Shown here: piece after piece, positions 1-8,629 of the stretch
How the letters are laid out: each line of letters starts with the position of its first letter
Numbering within the stretch: the stretch's first letter is position 1
From: Carboxylicivirga sp. M1479
GTDB lineage: Bacteria; Bacteroidota; Bacteroidia; Bacteroidales; Marinilabiliaceae
Reading direction: 5' to 3'
Length of the DNA: 64,000 bases
Assembly (NCBI RefSeq): GCF_007097485.1
Contig: NZ_VKDE01000003.1
Location: 62,001 to 126,000 of the forward strand
Position numbers and translations under genes: made by a program
Notes under the pieces: generated by a model
Seen by the model: the letters and a program-made list of their open reading frames with translations, nothing else
The model's database searches: none
What the model was told of the DNA's origin: nothing

Positions 1-252
1 AATACTTTAGAAGCGGCTACCTATGGAATGCCAGTTTTGTTCGGGCCTAATTTTCGAAAGTTTAAAGAGGCGCGTGACTTAATTGATTTGCGAGGCGGCT
101 TCTCAATCAAAAGTGCTGGTGAATTTAACGAATTAGCCAATCAGCTTTTTTCAGATGCAACATATCTAAAGAGTACTTCGGATAAATCTAAAGCTTATGT
201 TGATAAAATGTGTGGTGCTACCAAGCAAATAATGACGGAGGTATTTGCTTAG
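1..252 (+). CDS. waaA: 3-deoxy-D-manno-octulosonic acid (Kdo) transferase, C-terminal end
   Basis: Partial gene: the open frame enters from the left edge and the last 83 codons are present. The fragment reads NTLEAATYGMPVLFGPNF followed by KFKEARDLI and a GGGF-like turn. This is the typical C-terminal nucleotide-sugar-binding part of the GT-B Kdo transferase, which moves Kdo from CMP-Kdo to lipid A precursors at the inner face of the inner membrane. The ATG at 28 is internal and not a start. The gene is followed by a clear intrinsic terminator, so it ends its transcription unit. Family assignment rests on this C-terminal motif only; another GT-B glycosyltransferase is less likely. Confidence 0.8.
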   Translation, partial: NTLEAATYGMPVLFGPNFRKFKEARDLIDLRGGFSIKSAGEFNELANQLFSDATYLKSTSDKSKAYVDKMCGATKQIMTEVFA

Positions 253-286
253 TTAGTGTTGATATTAAAGGGAAATAATATTTCTT

Positions 287-317
287 AAGCCGATGCTCAT
301 TGATCATCGGCTTTTTT
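287..317 (+). terminator. Intrinsic terminator after the Kdo transferase gene
   Basis: A 9-bp stem, AAGCCGATG (287-295) with CATCGGCTT (305-313), has a 9-nt loop and runs into a T-tract at 312-317. Confidence 0.85.
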
Positions 318-495
318 ATTTTTTCTCTTTTAACAAGTTGTTGATAAGATTCCAAATTATGGATTTTGCGTGTGATTTTAAGAGCGGGATTTACTGTTCT
401 TTGGGTTTTAAAACATTAATAATGCAGCAACTTCAAGGGTTTTGTAAAATGCAATAGTGTATGGTGGTTTTTATTGTTGTGTTGATAAAAAATAT

Positions 496-514
496 AGTTT
501 TGGACAACTTTTTG
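496..514. repeat. 19-nt direct repeat, copy 1 (putative operator)
   Basis: AGTTTTGGACAACTTTTTG, identical to the copy at 561-579 and 65 nt upstream of it. Its core AGTT-TTGGAC-AACT is an inverted repeat. The paired dyads upstream of nrdJ suggest a dimeric regulator, but the regulator is unknown. It does not match the NrdR box as I know it. Confidence 0.5.
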
Positions 515-560
515 AATTTGTAAAAATTCTAATGGAATGATAGTGAGGAGCGTGACCAAA

Positions 561-579
561 AGTTTTGGACAACTTTTTG
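561..579. repeat. 19-nt direct repeat, copy 2 (putative operator)
   Basis: Second copy of the 19-nt repeat. Here the dyad extends to 7 bp on each side, AAAAGTT (558-564) and AACTTTT (571-577) around the spacer TTGGAC. It lies just upstream of the weak promoter candidate for nrdJ, a plausible place for an activator or repressor to bind. Confidence 0.5.
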
Positions 580-597
580 TGATTGTTGAAAACTAAA

Positions 598-629
598 GTT
601 GTTCGCGATTGATGGCTTTCCTACCTTGC
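598..629 (+). promoter_or_regulatory. Weak promoter candidate for nrdJ
   Basis: GTTG at 598-601, then 20 nt, then TACCTTGC at 622-629. Spacing fits the Bacteroidota -33/-7 promoter (TTTG, 19-21 nt, TAnnTTTG), but the -7 element has two mismatches. It would give a leader of about 65 nt. Confidence 0.3.
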
Positions 630-699
630 AGTCATATAAAAGAGGGAATATAAAAACACTAAATACCATTTTATCAACGTCTTAAATTTTTGTGAGCAA

Positions 700-3255
700 A
701 TGGCTGTTAAAGAAATTGACCAAAAAACCGAAAATGTGAGTAAAACATTTACTAATGATGAAGCTTTTAAAGCATCGCTTGAGTATTTTCAAGGAGATGA
801 GTTGGCCGCACGCGTGTGGGTTAATAAATATGCTTTGAAAGATTCAGATGGTAATATTTATGAGTCTAATCCTGATGAAATGCATTGGCGATTGGCTCGT
901 GAGATTGCACGCATAGAAGAGAAGTATCCGAACCCAATGACAGTGACGAAGCTGTATGATCTATTAAAGAATTTTAAATACATCGTACCGCAGGGAGGTC
1001 CAATGTCGGGCATTGGTAATAATAACCAAATTGCTTCTTTATCCAATTGTTTTGTAATTGGAGATGATGGACCATCGGACTCATACGGTGGGATCATGAA
1101 GGTTGATCAGGAGCAGGTTCAGTTAATGAAACGTCGTGGTGGAGTAGGTCATGATTTATCACACATTCGCCCGAAAGGATCGCCAGTGAAGAATTCAGCG
1201 CTTACATCAACAGGCGTAGTGCCGTTTATGGAGCGTTTTAGCAATTCAACACGCGAAGTAGCTCAGGATGGTCGTCGTGGTGCTTTAATGTTAAGCGTAT
1301 CGATTAAGCACCCCGATTCGGAGTCTTTTATCGATGCTAAAATGGAGCAGGGTAAAGTAACAGGTGCCAATGTGTCGGTTAAAATTGACGATGATTTTAT
1401 GCAGGCTGTTGTTGATGGGGAAAAATACACACAGCATTATCCTGTTCATGCAAAAGATCCTAAGTACAAAAAAGATATTGATGCAACGGCTCTTTGGTCA
1501 AAGATTGTTCATAATGCATGGAAGTCGGCTGAGCCAGGTATCCTATTCTGGGATACAATTATTAAAGAGTCGGTGCCAGATTGTTATGCTGATTTAGGTT
1601 ATCGTACTGTGTCAACTAATCCATGTGGGGAAATTCCATTGTGCCCCTATGATAGTTGTCGTTTAATCGCTTTAAATCTCTATTCATATGTAGAGAATCC
1701 ATTTACTGAAAAGGCGAAATTTAATTTCAAATTATTCCGTGAGCATGTTGGTTATGCACAGCGTATTATGGATGATATTATTGATCTGGAATTGGAAAAG
1801 ATTGATGGTATCCTGAATAAAATCAAGTCAGATCCTGAGAGTGCTGTTGTTAAACGTGTGGAGCGCGAGTTATGGGAAAATATCCGCCAAAAGGCCGATG
1901 AAGGACGTCGTACAGGTGTTGGTATTACTGCTGAAGGTGATATGTTAGCAGCGCTTGATTTACAATATGGTAGCGATGTTGCTGTTGATTTTTCGATTGA
2001 AGTTCATAAAAATTTAGCACTGGCTGCTTATGCTTCGTCAGTAGAAATGGCAAAAGATCGTGGTGCTTTCCCAATATACGATGCTCAAAAAGAGGTAAAC
2101 AATCCGTTTGTTAAACGTTTGTTTGATGCTGATCCTGAGTTAGAGGCCAATATGAAAAAGTATGGTCGTCGTAACATTGCGGCCTTAACAATTGCGCCTA
2201 CTGGTACTACCAGTTTGATGACACAAACAACTTCGGGTATTGAACCAGTGTTCTTGCCAGTTTATAAGCGTCGTCGTAAAGTGAATCCTAATGACTCAGA
2301 AACGCGTGTTGATTTCGTTGATGAAGTAGGAGATAGCTGGGAAGAGTATACTGTTTTCCACCATAAGTTTGTAACATGGATGGAGGCGAATGGATATGAT
2401 ACTTCAAAAAATTACTCGCAGGAAGAATTGGACGAGTTAGTAACCAAGTCGCCTTATTATGGCGCTACATCTAACGATGTGGACTGGATGAATAAAGTAC
2501 GTATGCAGGGTGGTGTGCAGAAATGGGTAGATCACTCAATTAGTGTGACCATTAACTTGCCAGCTGATGCCACTGAGGAGCTTGTAGGTAAGCTGTATGT
2601 AGAGGCTTGGAGAAGTGGCTGTAAAGGAGTGACTGTTTATCGTGATGGAAGTCGTGCTGGTGTGTTAATTGCCAACGATAAGAAAGAGGAAACAAAAGAA
2701 ACAGGTTTCCCTAAGAAAAGACCATTAGAGCTGGATGCCGATGTGGTACGTTTTCAGAATAATAAAGAGAAATGGATTGCCTTTGTAGGATTGATTGATG
2801 GTATTCCATACGAAATATTTACAGGTTTGTCAGATGATGAAGATGGTATATTATTACCTAAATCGGTACAAACAGGTAAGATCATCAAGAATAGAGAAGA
2901 GGATGGTACATCGCGTTACGATTTCCAATTCACTAACAAGCGTGGTTATAAAACAACTATTGAAGGGCTTTCGCATAAGTTTGATAAGGAGTATTGGAAT
3001 TATGCCAAGTTGATATCAGGTGTATTGCGTCATCAAATGCCAATTGAGGGTATTATTGATTTGGTGGCTGGTCTTCAGTTGGATAGTGAGTCGATTAATA
3101 CGTGGAAAAATGGTGTTGAACGTGCTCTTAAGAAGTATATTCCAGATGGAACAAAAGCTAAAAGAGGAAATTGTGAAAACTGTGGATCAGATGAATTAAT
3201 CTACCAGGAGGGATGTTTGATTTGTCAAAGCTGTGGTTCTTCAAAATGTGGTTAA
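700..3255 (+). CDS. nrdJ: Adenosylcobalamin-dependent (class II) ribonucleotide reductase
   Basis: Reduces ribonucleotides to deoxyribonucleotides in the cytoplasm, using a thiyl radical generated with adenosylcobalamin. The 851-residue protein shows the expected marks: ASLSNCFVIG with redox Cys117; NPCGEIPL with the thiyl-forming Cys309 (Asn307 and Glu311 beside it); and the substrate-phosphate loop in IAPTGTTSLM. The C-terminus is zinc-ribbon-like and Cys-rich (C825, C828, C839, C842, C845, C850) and would carry electrons to the active site. No small-subunit (nrdB) gene is adjacent, which fits class II. The gene stands alone between a long regulatory-looking leader region and a bidirectional terminator. 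The start ATG at 700 precedes a typical N-terminus. Class II rather than class I is inferred from the Cys-rich tail and overall similarity. Confidence 0.93.
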   Translation: MAVKEIDQKTENVSKTFTNDEAFKASLEYFQGDELAARVWVNKYALKDSDGNIYESNPDEMHWRLAREIARIEEKYPNPMTVTKLYDLLKNFKYIVPQGGPMSGIGNNNQIASLSNCFVIGDDGPSDSYGGIMKVDQEQVQLMKRRGGVGHDLSHIRPKGSPVKNSALTSTGVVPFMERFSNSTREVAQDGRRGALMLSVSIKHPDSESFIDAKMEQGKVTGANVSVKIDDDFMQAVVDGEKYTQHYPVHAKDPKYKKDIDATALWSKIVHNAWKSAEPGILFWDTIIKESVPDCYADLGYRTVSTNPCGEIPLCPYDSCRLIALNLYSYVENPFTEKAKFNFKLFREHVGYAQRIMDDIIDLELEKIDGILNKIKSDPESAVVKRVERELWENIRQKADEGRRTGVGITAEGDMLAALDLQYGSDVAVDFSIEVHKNLALAAYASSVEMAKDRGAFPIYDAQKEVNNPFVKRLFDADPELEANMKKYGRRNIAALTIAPTGTTSLMTQTTSGIEPVFLPVYKRRRKVNPNDSETRVDFVDEVGDSWEEYTVFHHKFVTWMEANGYDTSKNYSQEELDELVTKSPYYGATSNDVDWMNKVRMQGGVQKWVDHSISVTINLPADATEELVGKLYVEAWRSGCKGVTVYRDGSRAGVLIANDKKEETKETGFPKKRPLELDADVVRFQNNKEKWIAFVGLIDGIPYEIFTGLSDDEDGILLPKSVQTGKIIKNREEDGTSRYDFQFTNKRGYKTTIEGLSHKFDKEYWNYAKLISGVLRHQMPIEGIIDLVAGLQLDSESINTWKNGVERALKKYIPDGTKAKRGNCENCGSDELIYQEGCLICQSCGSSKCG

Positions 3256-3280
3256 TATCTGCCAAGTATGTAACCAAAGA

Positions 3281-3312
3281 AAAAGAGACATCGAAAGGTG
3301 TCTCTTTTTTTA
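3281..3312. terminator. Bidirectional terminator between nrdJ and porX
   Basis: A 10-bp stem, AAAAGAGACA (3281-3290) with TGTCTCTTTT (3299-3308), has an 8-nt loop and T-runs on both strands. It sits between two convergent genes and can serve both. Confidence 0.85.
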
Positions 3313-3343
3313 TAATGTAAATTTGCTTGAGAAATATTTGAAG

Positions 3344-4900
3344 CTACTTTTTACCACTTAAGGTAGCGCATGGAATAATAATTTCTTCGAGAGAAATGCC
3401 TCCGTGCTGAAACGTATCTCGGTAATATCCTACATAATGGTTGTAGTTGTTGGGATAGGCAAAGAAATCGTTATTGCAAGCAAAAATATAGGCTGTGGAT
3501 ACATTGTATCGTGGTAAATGCCCCTCGCTGGGATTGAGTATTTCGTATACCTCCTTTGATTTATAGGATAGGTTTTTACCTTGCTTGTATCGTAGGTTGG
3601 TGTTGACTGCTCTGTCGCCAATAACTTTAACAGGGTTTTGAACCCGTGTTGTGCCATGGTCAGTTGTTAATACAATTTTTACGTCTTCCTCTTTCAGGCG
3701 ATGCAGTAACTCACGAAGTGGCGAATGCATGTACCACGACTGCGTTAATGAACGATAAGCTGCTTCGTCACGAGCCAGTTCTTTTATCATTTTTACTTCG
3801 GTACGAGCGTGCGACAACATGTCAACAAAATTAAAAACAATGGCATTTAAATCGTTTTTCAGTAGTTTGTGAAGATCATCCAGTAGGTTTTTGCCTGCAT
3901 CGCTATCTGTTATTTTTCGATAGGCGTAGGAATTCTTCATGCGAAAACGCTCCAATAAAGTGCCTAGTAATTCACTCTCGTATTTATTTTTACCCTCTTC
4001 ACTATCGTCATCAACCCAGTACTGTGGGTAATATTCTTTTATTTGTGACGGAAGAAGACCTGCAAATATAGAGTTGCGGGCATACTGGGTAGCTGTTGGT
4101 AATATGCTGTAATAGGGGCTGTCATCTTCAACTAAATAATCGTCGGATATAACTTTTTTCAATACTTCCCATTGGTCATAGCGAAAGTTGTCAATGACAA
4201 TAAAGAATACTTTTTGTTGCTTGTTTAGATGAGGTAAAACTTTTTCTTTTACCAGGTTATGCGACATCAATGGTGCTTCATCTGGCTCATTCAACCACGA
4301 TAAGTAGTTGCGCTTTATAAACTTAGTAAATGTTTGAGTGGCCTCGTTTTTTTGCATGCTCAGCACTTCATCCATAGTGCCATCGCCTTGTTCCAATTCC
4401 AGTTCCCAGTAGATAAGTTTTTTGTATACTTCGCTCCAGTCGTTGTGCGTGAATGAATCGTTAATTTGCAAGGCTATTTGACCAAACTGACTTTGGTAGC
4501 CCGAAGTAGTGGTTTTAGTAACTAAATCTCTTTTATTGAGGTGCTTTTTTATGGAGAGTAATATTTGCCTTGGATTAACAGGCTTAATTAAGTAGTCGGC
4601 TATTTGATTGCCAATTGCCTGATCCATAATATCCTCTTCTTCACTTTTGGTGATCATGATAACTGGCAGCTCTGAGCGTAACTCTTTGAGCTTTCCTAGA
4701 GTTTCCAGACCAGTTATGCCAGGCATGTTTTCGTCTAAAAAGATGAGGTCGTAAAACGATTTTTCAACCATCTCGAGTGCGTCATAACCATTGGTGGCTG
4801 TGTCAAGGTCGTAACCCTTTTCTTTTAAAAACAAGATGTGCGCTTTCAGGTGTTCAATCTCATCATCTACCCAAAGAATTTTGATTCCGCTCTCACTCAT
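3344..4900 (-). CDS. porX: PorX, T9SS response regulator with PglZ phosphatase-like domain
   Basis: Cytoplasmic regulator of type IX secretion genes. The receiver occupies about residues 6-123: acidic pair VDDE near 11-14, phospho-acceptor Asp56 in FLDENMP, and the switch lysine in LIKP. A helical linker follows. The rest is a PglZ/alkaline-phosphatase-like domain, with the family loop around SILPTATQYARN, the metal-ligand motif TTDHGTTR (Asp414, His415) and FQHGG (His488) near the end. In characterised Porphyromonas and Flavobacterium proteins PorX works with kinase PorY and sigma factor SigP, and its PglZ domain is a zinc-dependent phosphodiesterase (known for the family). Length 518 is normal. 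It lies 65 nt downstream of sprE on the same strand, so the two T9SS genes are probably cotranscribed. Confidence 0.95.
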   Translation of the reverse strand: MSESGIKILWVDDEIEHLKAHILFLKEKGYDLDTATNGYDALEMVEKSFYDLIFLDENMPGITGLETLGKLKELRSELPVIMITKSEEEDIMDQAIGNQIADYLIKPVNPRQILLSIKKHLNKRDLVTKTTTSGYQSQFGQIALQINDSFTHNDWSEVYKKLIYWELELEQGDGTMDEVLSMQKNEATQTFTKFIKRNYLSWLNEPDEAPLMSHNLVKEKVLPHLNKQQKVFFIVIDNFRYDQWEVLKKVISDDYLVEDDSPYYSILPTATQYARNSIFAGLLPSQIKEYYPQYWVDDDSEEGKNKYESELLGTLLERFRMKNSYAYRKITDSDAGKNLLDDLHKLLKNDLNAIVFNFVDMLSHARTEVKMIKELARDEAAYRSLTQSWYMHSPLRELLHRLKEEDVKIVLTTDHGTTRVQNPVKVIGDRAVNTNLRYKQGKNLSYKSKEVYEILNPSEGHLPRYNVSTAYIFACNNDFFAYPNNYNHYVGYYRDTFQHGGISLEEIIIPCATLSGKK

Positions 4901-4965
4901 ATGATGGCTGTTTTAAAAATGTATGTTAGGGCACAGTGTCAAAAACCGCACCATTCTCAAAGCTA

Positions 4966-7900
4966 CTAATAGTTTGTTTTGAAGAAAGAGTCGTAACCTT
5001 CAATATCGATCAATTCTGTCATTTTTTTATAGTTGCTGCTAGAGATAGACCAAATATAATGCTCTTTTCGCGCGATATCACGTGTTAAATAAGGGTATTT
5101 GTCAATGCTTTTAATATAGGCATTAGCTTCATCGGCATTGGCAAAACCACTAATTTTAATCATGCGATATGAGCTACCCAAATCAAGCAAGGTAACTTTC
5201 TGGTCGGCTCCAAAATTATTTCGTGTGTGTGCAGCAAAACTCTTTTGTAGTTTATTGTAGTCAATTCGTGTTTTGCGAATAACAACAAGCACTTCATGCG
5301 ATTCGTTTTTCGAAACTGAGTAGATCGATTTTGGCTCTTCTTTTACCGGTTCTTCCTCTGTGACTTGTTCTTTTTCAATAATTTCTTTTTGCTTGTTAGT
5401 GGCGTTTACAGTTGTTGTAGCGGCAGCAGACGCTTCTGTTTCGCCCACGCTCTTATTTGCTTCGGCATTTCCTACCTCTACTTCATTGGGTGGGTTAATT
5501 GTAGAAGTTTCTTTTTCCGCTTTGTTTTCTATAACCGTTTTTTCACTGCTGCTTTCTTCTTGTACAGGAGTCGAATCTTGTTCTTGAGGCTCTGCTTTGC
5601 GCATTACTTTTTCAAGTTCTTGCCTGTTGGCGTATTGCAAATAATACTTGTTGAAGAATTGGATGTAATCCTTAACCAAGCCTGATAAGTAGAACTTATT
5701 ATGGTTGCTTTCAGATAAAACAACGATGTTGTCGTTTATTTTGTCAAAGCCGAAGAATTGTGGATTTTCGCGTAATCCATAGAAATAGTCCATTACCTCA
5801 ACCCGATTGCTAAAGCCATCAATTACAACAATTGAAGAGCCGTTCAGTAGTCGCTGCTCTTGTATTTCAAAATCGTGCAATAAATAGCGAGAGAAGTTAT
5901 AGTCGGCTACATGGTAAATGGCCCTGTTTAGGTTAGCTTCTTTAATGCCCATTACAACTACCTGGTAAGGTTCTTTCTCAACATATACAAAATCGGCCTG
6001 CTGTTTTAATGAATCAACATCTAGGTCATCACTAACTTGTGAACCAATTTGTCCTGGTGTTGCAGCAAATAAAGTGCCTTGCACAGGCGTTTTACCTTCT
6101 TCGATGTGCTTTAATAACTCTTGTGCCAATTGAGCTTCATCACTTTCTTTATCATTGTTGATGATGGTTGTGAGGTCCGTTTTGAAAGGCTCAACTTGCC
6201 CATTTTTACCATAGGATAATCCTCGTAGTAAAAGGTACTTGTTGGTTAGCTGGCTGTCTTCATTGGTGTTGGAGATGGCCAAATTACTTTTGCTGATGAC
6301 CTCATTGAAACGACCAAACAAAAAGGCCTCATAAGTGGCTTCATAGCTTTTAGATTCCTGCTCTTTTTTATCCAGTATCTTCTTCAGAAAGTCCGGATCG
6401 TTCAGATAGGCCACAAAGCGATGGTCAGGAAATTCATTCTCAATCTTTTCTTTGGTGGCCAACATGCCAGCTTCGTCATTGTTTAAACGATAAGCATTGT
6501 AGAGGGCAATTAAGGCTTCATCACGCGATGACGATTCGGGATATCGAGCTATGAGTTCTTCTAAGGACTCAATGGCTTTGTCGTAGTTTTGTAGGCGATC
6601 CATAAATACCAAGCCAAGCTCCAATAAAGCTGCTTCTATTTTATCGTCAGATGCTTGCCTGTCTGAATCGGATAAAGGAATGTCGGCCAATAGCTGTTCA
6701 CGAGTTTGTACCGTAAAACTTTCATTTGCGTTTTGGCTTTCTCCATCTTCACTGCTTTGTTCCTGTGTGGGATTATTAGTGTTTTGTCCGCCAAACGGAT
6801 CATCTGGCATTGAAAGTTGATCCTCATCATTTTCTTCTTCTTCGGCAATTTTACTTTTGTCCTTTCTTCGCCAGTTATCCTCTTGCTTTCTTTTGCCCCA
6901 ACGCTTTTCAAACTCCATTTTACCCATGCCCATTGAGTTCTGGTTGTAGAAATACCACTTACCCGTTTGACCCATGTTGTTTGATGTATTATTATTTTGG
7001 TAGAAAAAAGCATCACTCATACTTTCTTCTTCCTGCATTTTTTGCAAGCGTTTTTGCTCAGCCTCTTGCTCGGCAATCAAATCATCGAGGTAGGCATATA
7101 ACACGGGTTGACTCATGTCGGCTAGGCGTTGCAAACTATCCTCGCGTTCAACGGTAAGCAAGTGATCGATTAAACCACTTAAACCATAATGGCGTTCTTT
7201 CAGCTCTTCAATCTCCTCATAATCCTGGTTGATAACAGTTAGAGCGCTGTCGTAGTAGAAGTAGGCATTCGCAAAGTCCATGTTGGAATAATAGATTTCA
7301 CCAGCTTCGCGGTAAGACAATCCTTTTTGGTTCGCATTATCAACGCTGGCATTAATCGATTTTCTATAATTGCTTAATGCTTCTGCTTCGTCATTCTCTT
7401 GTTGAGCCACTCTACCAAAAGCATAGTAAATGCGATCGAGGTACTCAGTGTTCTTTTTGTCCTTGCGTAGTTTGTTTAATTCCTTTTTGACAACCGCAAT
7501 ATCGGCATTGGCATAAATAATTGATGCCTGATTAACCTTGGCGTTAAATGTCATTTCGTAGTCGGTACTGGCTTTGGCAACATAGGCAAACGACTCGGCT
7601 GCTTTTTGTCGTTGATCGTTTTGTAGGTAAAGTTGACCAAGTATATAGGAATAGCGCAAGCGCTTTTGCTTGCTTTTATGGTTTAAAACGGCATTGTTTA
7701 AGTAAGGAATGGCATCGACATACTTTTCCTGCGCTAATAGCAGGTTGGCATATGTTGACATGTAGTCGGCATAAAACTCAAGAGGAGCATTGCCCCCCAG
7801 GTCATAGCTTTCAAGTGCTGCCTGTGCTCCGATGTAATCGCCTTTGTCCGTATAGGCTCGTGCCTGCCAAATAAGTGCTTCGTAAAACGATTCTGTGTCA

Positions 7901-8376
7901 GGAAAGTCGCGCACTACTTTTTGCAAGGTTCTGATGCCAAGCGACTGTTCGTGCTTGTAAATTTGTGCTTTACCAATTAATACATAGGCATTATCTACCC
8001 ATTTGTTAAATTCCTTTTTGCTGTAAAATTCGGCTGCATAGGCATTGTTTCGCGAACGCTTTTTAGGTTTAGCCGTTATCGAGTGTTTTTTAATGAGTTT
8101 TTGTCCTTTCTCAATGGCTCTGTCCATATCGCCGCTGGCCACGCTTGCTGCATCGGGATCTGATGATTCAAAAACAGGCAGGATATTTGAATAATCGTTT
8201 TCATAGCCATCAATAATGGCCTGATCGCCTGTTTTGAATGCCTCCCTGCCGTTAAAATAAACATTATAATAGGCTGTTAAGTCGTGGTAGTTGCGGCTCA
8301 ACCAGGTATTCTTTTTAGTGCTACATCCCCAAATGGAAAAAAGAATAAGTATGATGCTGATTTTTCTAAAAATCAT
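4966..8376 (-). CDS. sprE: SprE/PorW, T9SS-associated TPR lipoprotein
   Basis: Large exported lipoprotein needed for type IX secretion and gliding in characterised relatives. The N-terminus is a lipoprotein signal with predicted lipidated Cys18 (SIWGC). It is followed by the family signature NYHDLTAYYNVYFNGREAF. Tetratricopeptide-like helical pairs fill roughly residues 120-800, interrupted by a low-complexity acidic, Gln/Asn-rich stretch near 440-560. A second low-complexity region rich in Glu, Ala and Thr spans about 920-1030 and looks like a flexible linker. Two conserved C-terminal blocks follow. The length, 1136 residues, is on the long side. It precedes porX on the same strand and is divergent from an NtrC-type regulator. 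SprE is thought to sit with the PorKLMN trans-envelope machinery (established for the family, not visible here). Confidence 0.9.
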   Translation of the reverse strand: MIFRKISIILILFSIWGCSTKKNTWLSRNYHDLTAYYNVYFNGREAFKTGDQAIIDGYENDYSNILPVFESSDPDAASVASGDMDRAIEKGQKLIKKHSITAKPKKRSRNNAYAAEFYSKKEFNKWVDNAYVLIGKAQIYKHEQSLGIRTLQKVVRDFPDTESFYEALIWQARAYTDKGDYIGAQAALESYDLGGNAPLEFYADYMSTYANLLLAQEKYVDAIPYLNNAVLNHKSKQKRLRYSYILGQLYLQNDQRQKAAESFAYVAKASTDYEMTFNAKVNQASIIYANADIAVVKKELNKLRKDKKNTEYLDRIYYAFGRVAQQENDEAEALSNYRKSINASVDNANQKGLSYREAGEIYYSNMDFANAYFYYDSALTVINQDYEEIEELKERHYGLSGLIDHLLTVEREDSLQRLADMSQPVLYAYLDDLIAEQEAEQKRLQKMQEEESMSDAFFYQNNNTSNNMGQTGKWYFYNQNSMGMGKMEFEKRWGKRKQEDNWRRKDKSKIAEEEENDEDQLSMPDDPFGGQNTNNPTQEQSSEDGESQNANESFTVQTREQLLADIPLSDSDRQASDDKIEAALLELGLVFMDRLQNYDKAIESLEELIARYPESSSRDEALIALYNAYRLNNDEAGMLATKEKIENEFPDHRFVAYLNDPDFLKKILDKKEQESKSYEATYEAFLFGRFNEVISKSNLAISNTNEDSQLTNKYLLLRGLSYGKNGQVEPFKTDLTTIINNDKESDEAQLAQELLKHIEEGKTPVQGTLFAATPGQIGSQVSDDLDVDSLKQQADFVYVEKEPYQVVVMGIKEANLNRAIYHVADYNFSRYLLHDFEIQEQRLLNGSSIVVIDGFSNRVEVMDYFYGLRENPQFFGFDKINDNIVVLSESNHNKFYLSGLVKDYIQFFNKYYLQYANRQELEKVMRKAEPQEQDSTPVQEESSSEKTVIENKAEKETSTINPPNEVEVGNAEANKSVGETEASAAATTTVNATNKQKEIIEKEQVTEEEPVKEEPKSIYSVSKNESHEVLVVIRKTRIDYNKLQKSFAAHTRNNFGADQKVTLLDLGSSYRMIKISGFANADEANAYIKSIDKYPYLTRDIARKEHYIWSISSSNYKKMTELIDIEGYDSFFKTNY

Positions 8377-8629
8377 GTATTTGTATCGGCTTTAGGTCCT
8401 TAGGATTAATCTCTTTGATCACAATTTATGCAAAGAGGCACCTTTGATTTATCAAAAATAATAGCTTTTGTATAAGTATTAGCGTTTTAACTAACTAAAC
8501 TGCTATTTGACAAAAATATTTCATTAATCATCAAAAATTGCCTCTACGAGCAAAAACTATTTTTAAATTTACCAATTAGCAATTAAAAGAGCATCTTTTT
8601 AGGCTAATATACTGTAATGCCAACCAACT

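Larger units (their letters stand above)
318..699 (+). other. Intergenic region upstream of nrdJ
   Basis: AT-rich stretch without a credible gene. It holds two copies of a 19-nt direct repeat (496-514 and 561-579, listed separately), three TTATCAAC-type motifs (339-347 and 480-488 on the minus strand, 671-679 on the plus strand), and a weak promoter candidate near 598-629. I looked for a cobalamin riboswitch, which would make sense before a B12-dependent enzyme, and did not recognise one. Confidence 0.5.

Noticed and set aside
318-699. Cobalamin riboswitch before nrdJ
   Set aside because: Searched by eye for the B12-box and a long folded leader; nothing convincing. A covariance-model search (Rfam cobalamin) would settle it.
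5360-5685. Two overlapping plus-strand open frames opposite sprE, Ser/Cys/Phe-rich
   Set aside because: They mirror the Glu/Ala/Thr-rich low-complexity part of sprE on the other strand; composition explains them and there is no signal or family match.
6810-7157. Plus-strand open frame of 115 codons opposite sprE
   Set aside because: Antisense shadow of a well-supported gene, with unnatural His/Cys/Phe-rich composition.
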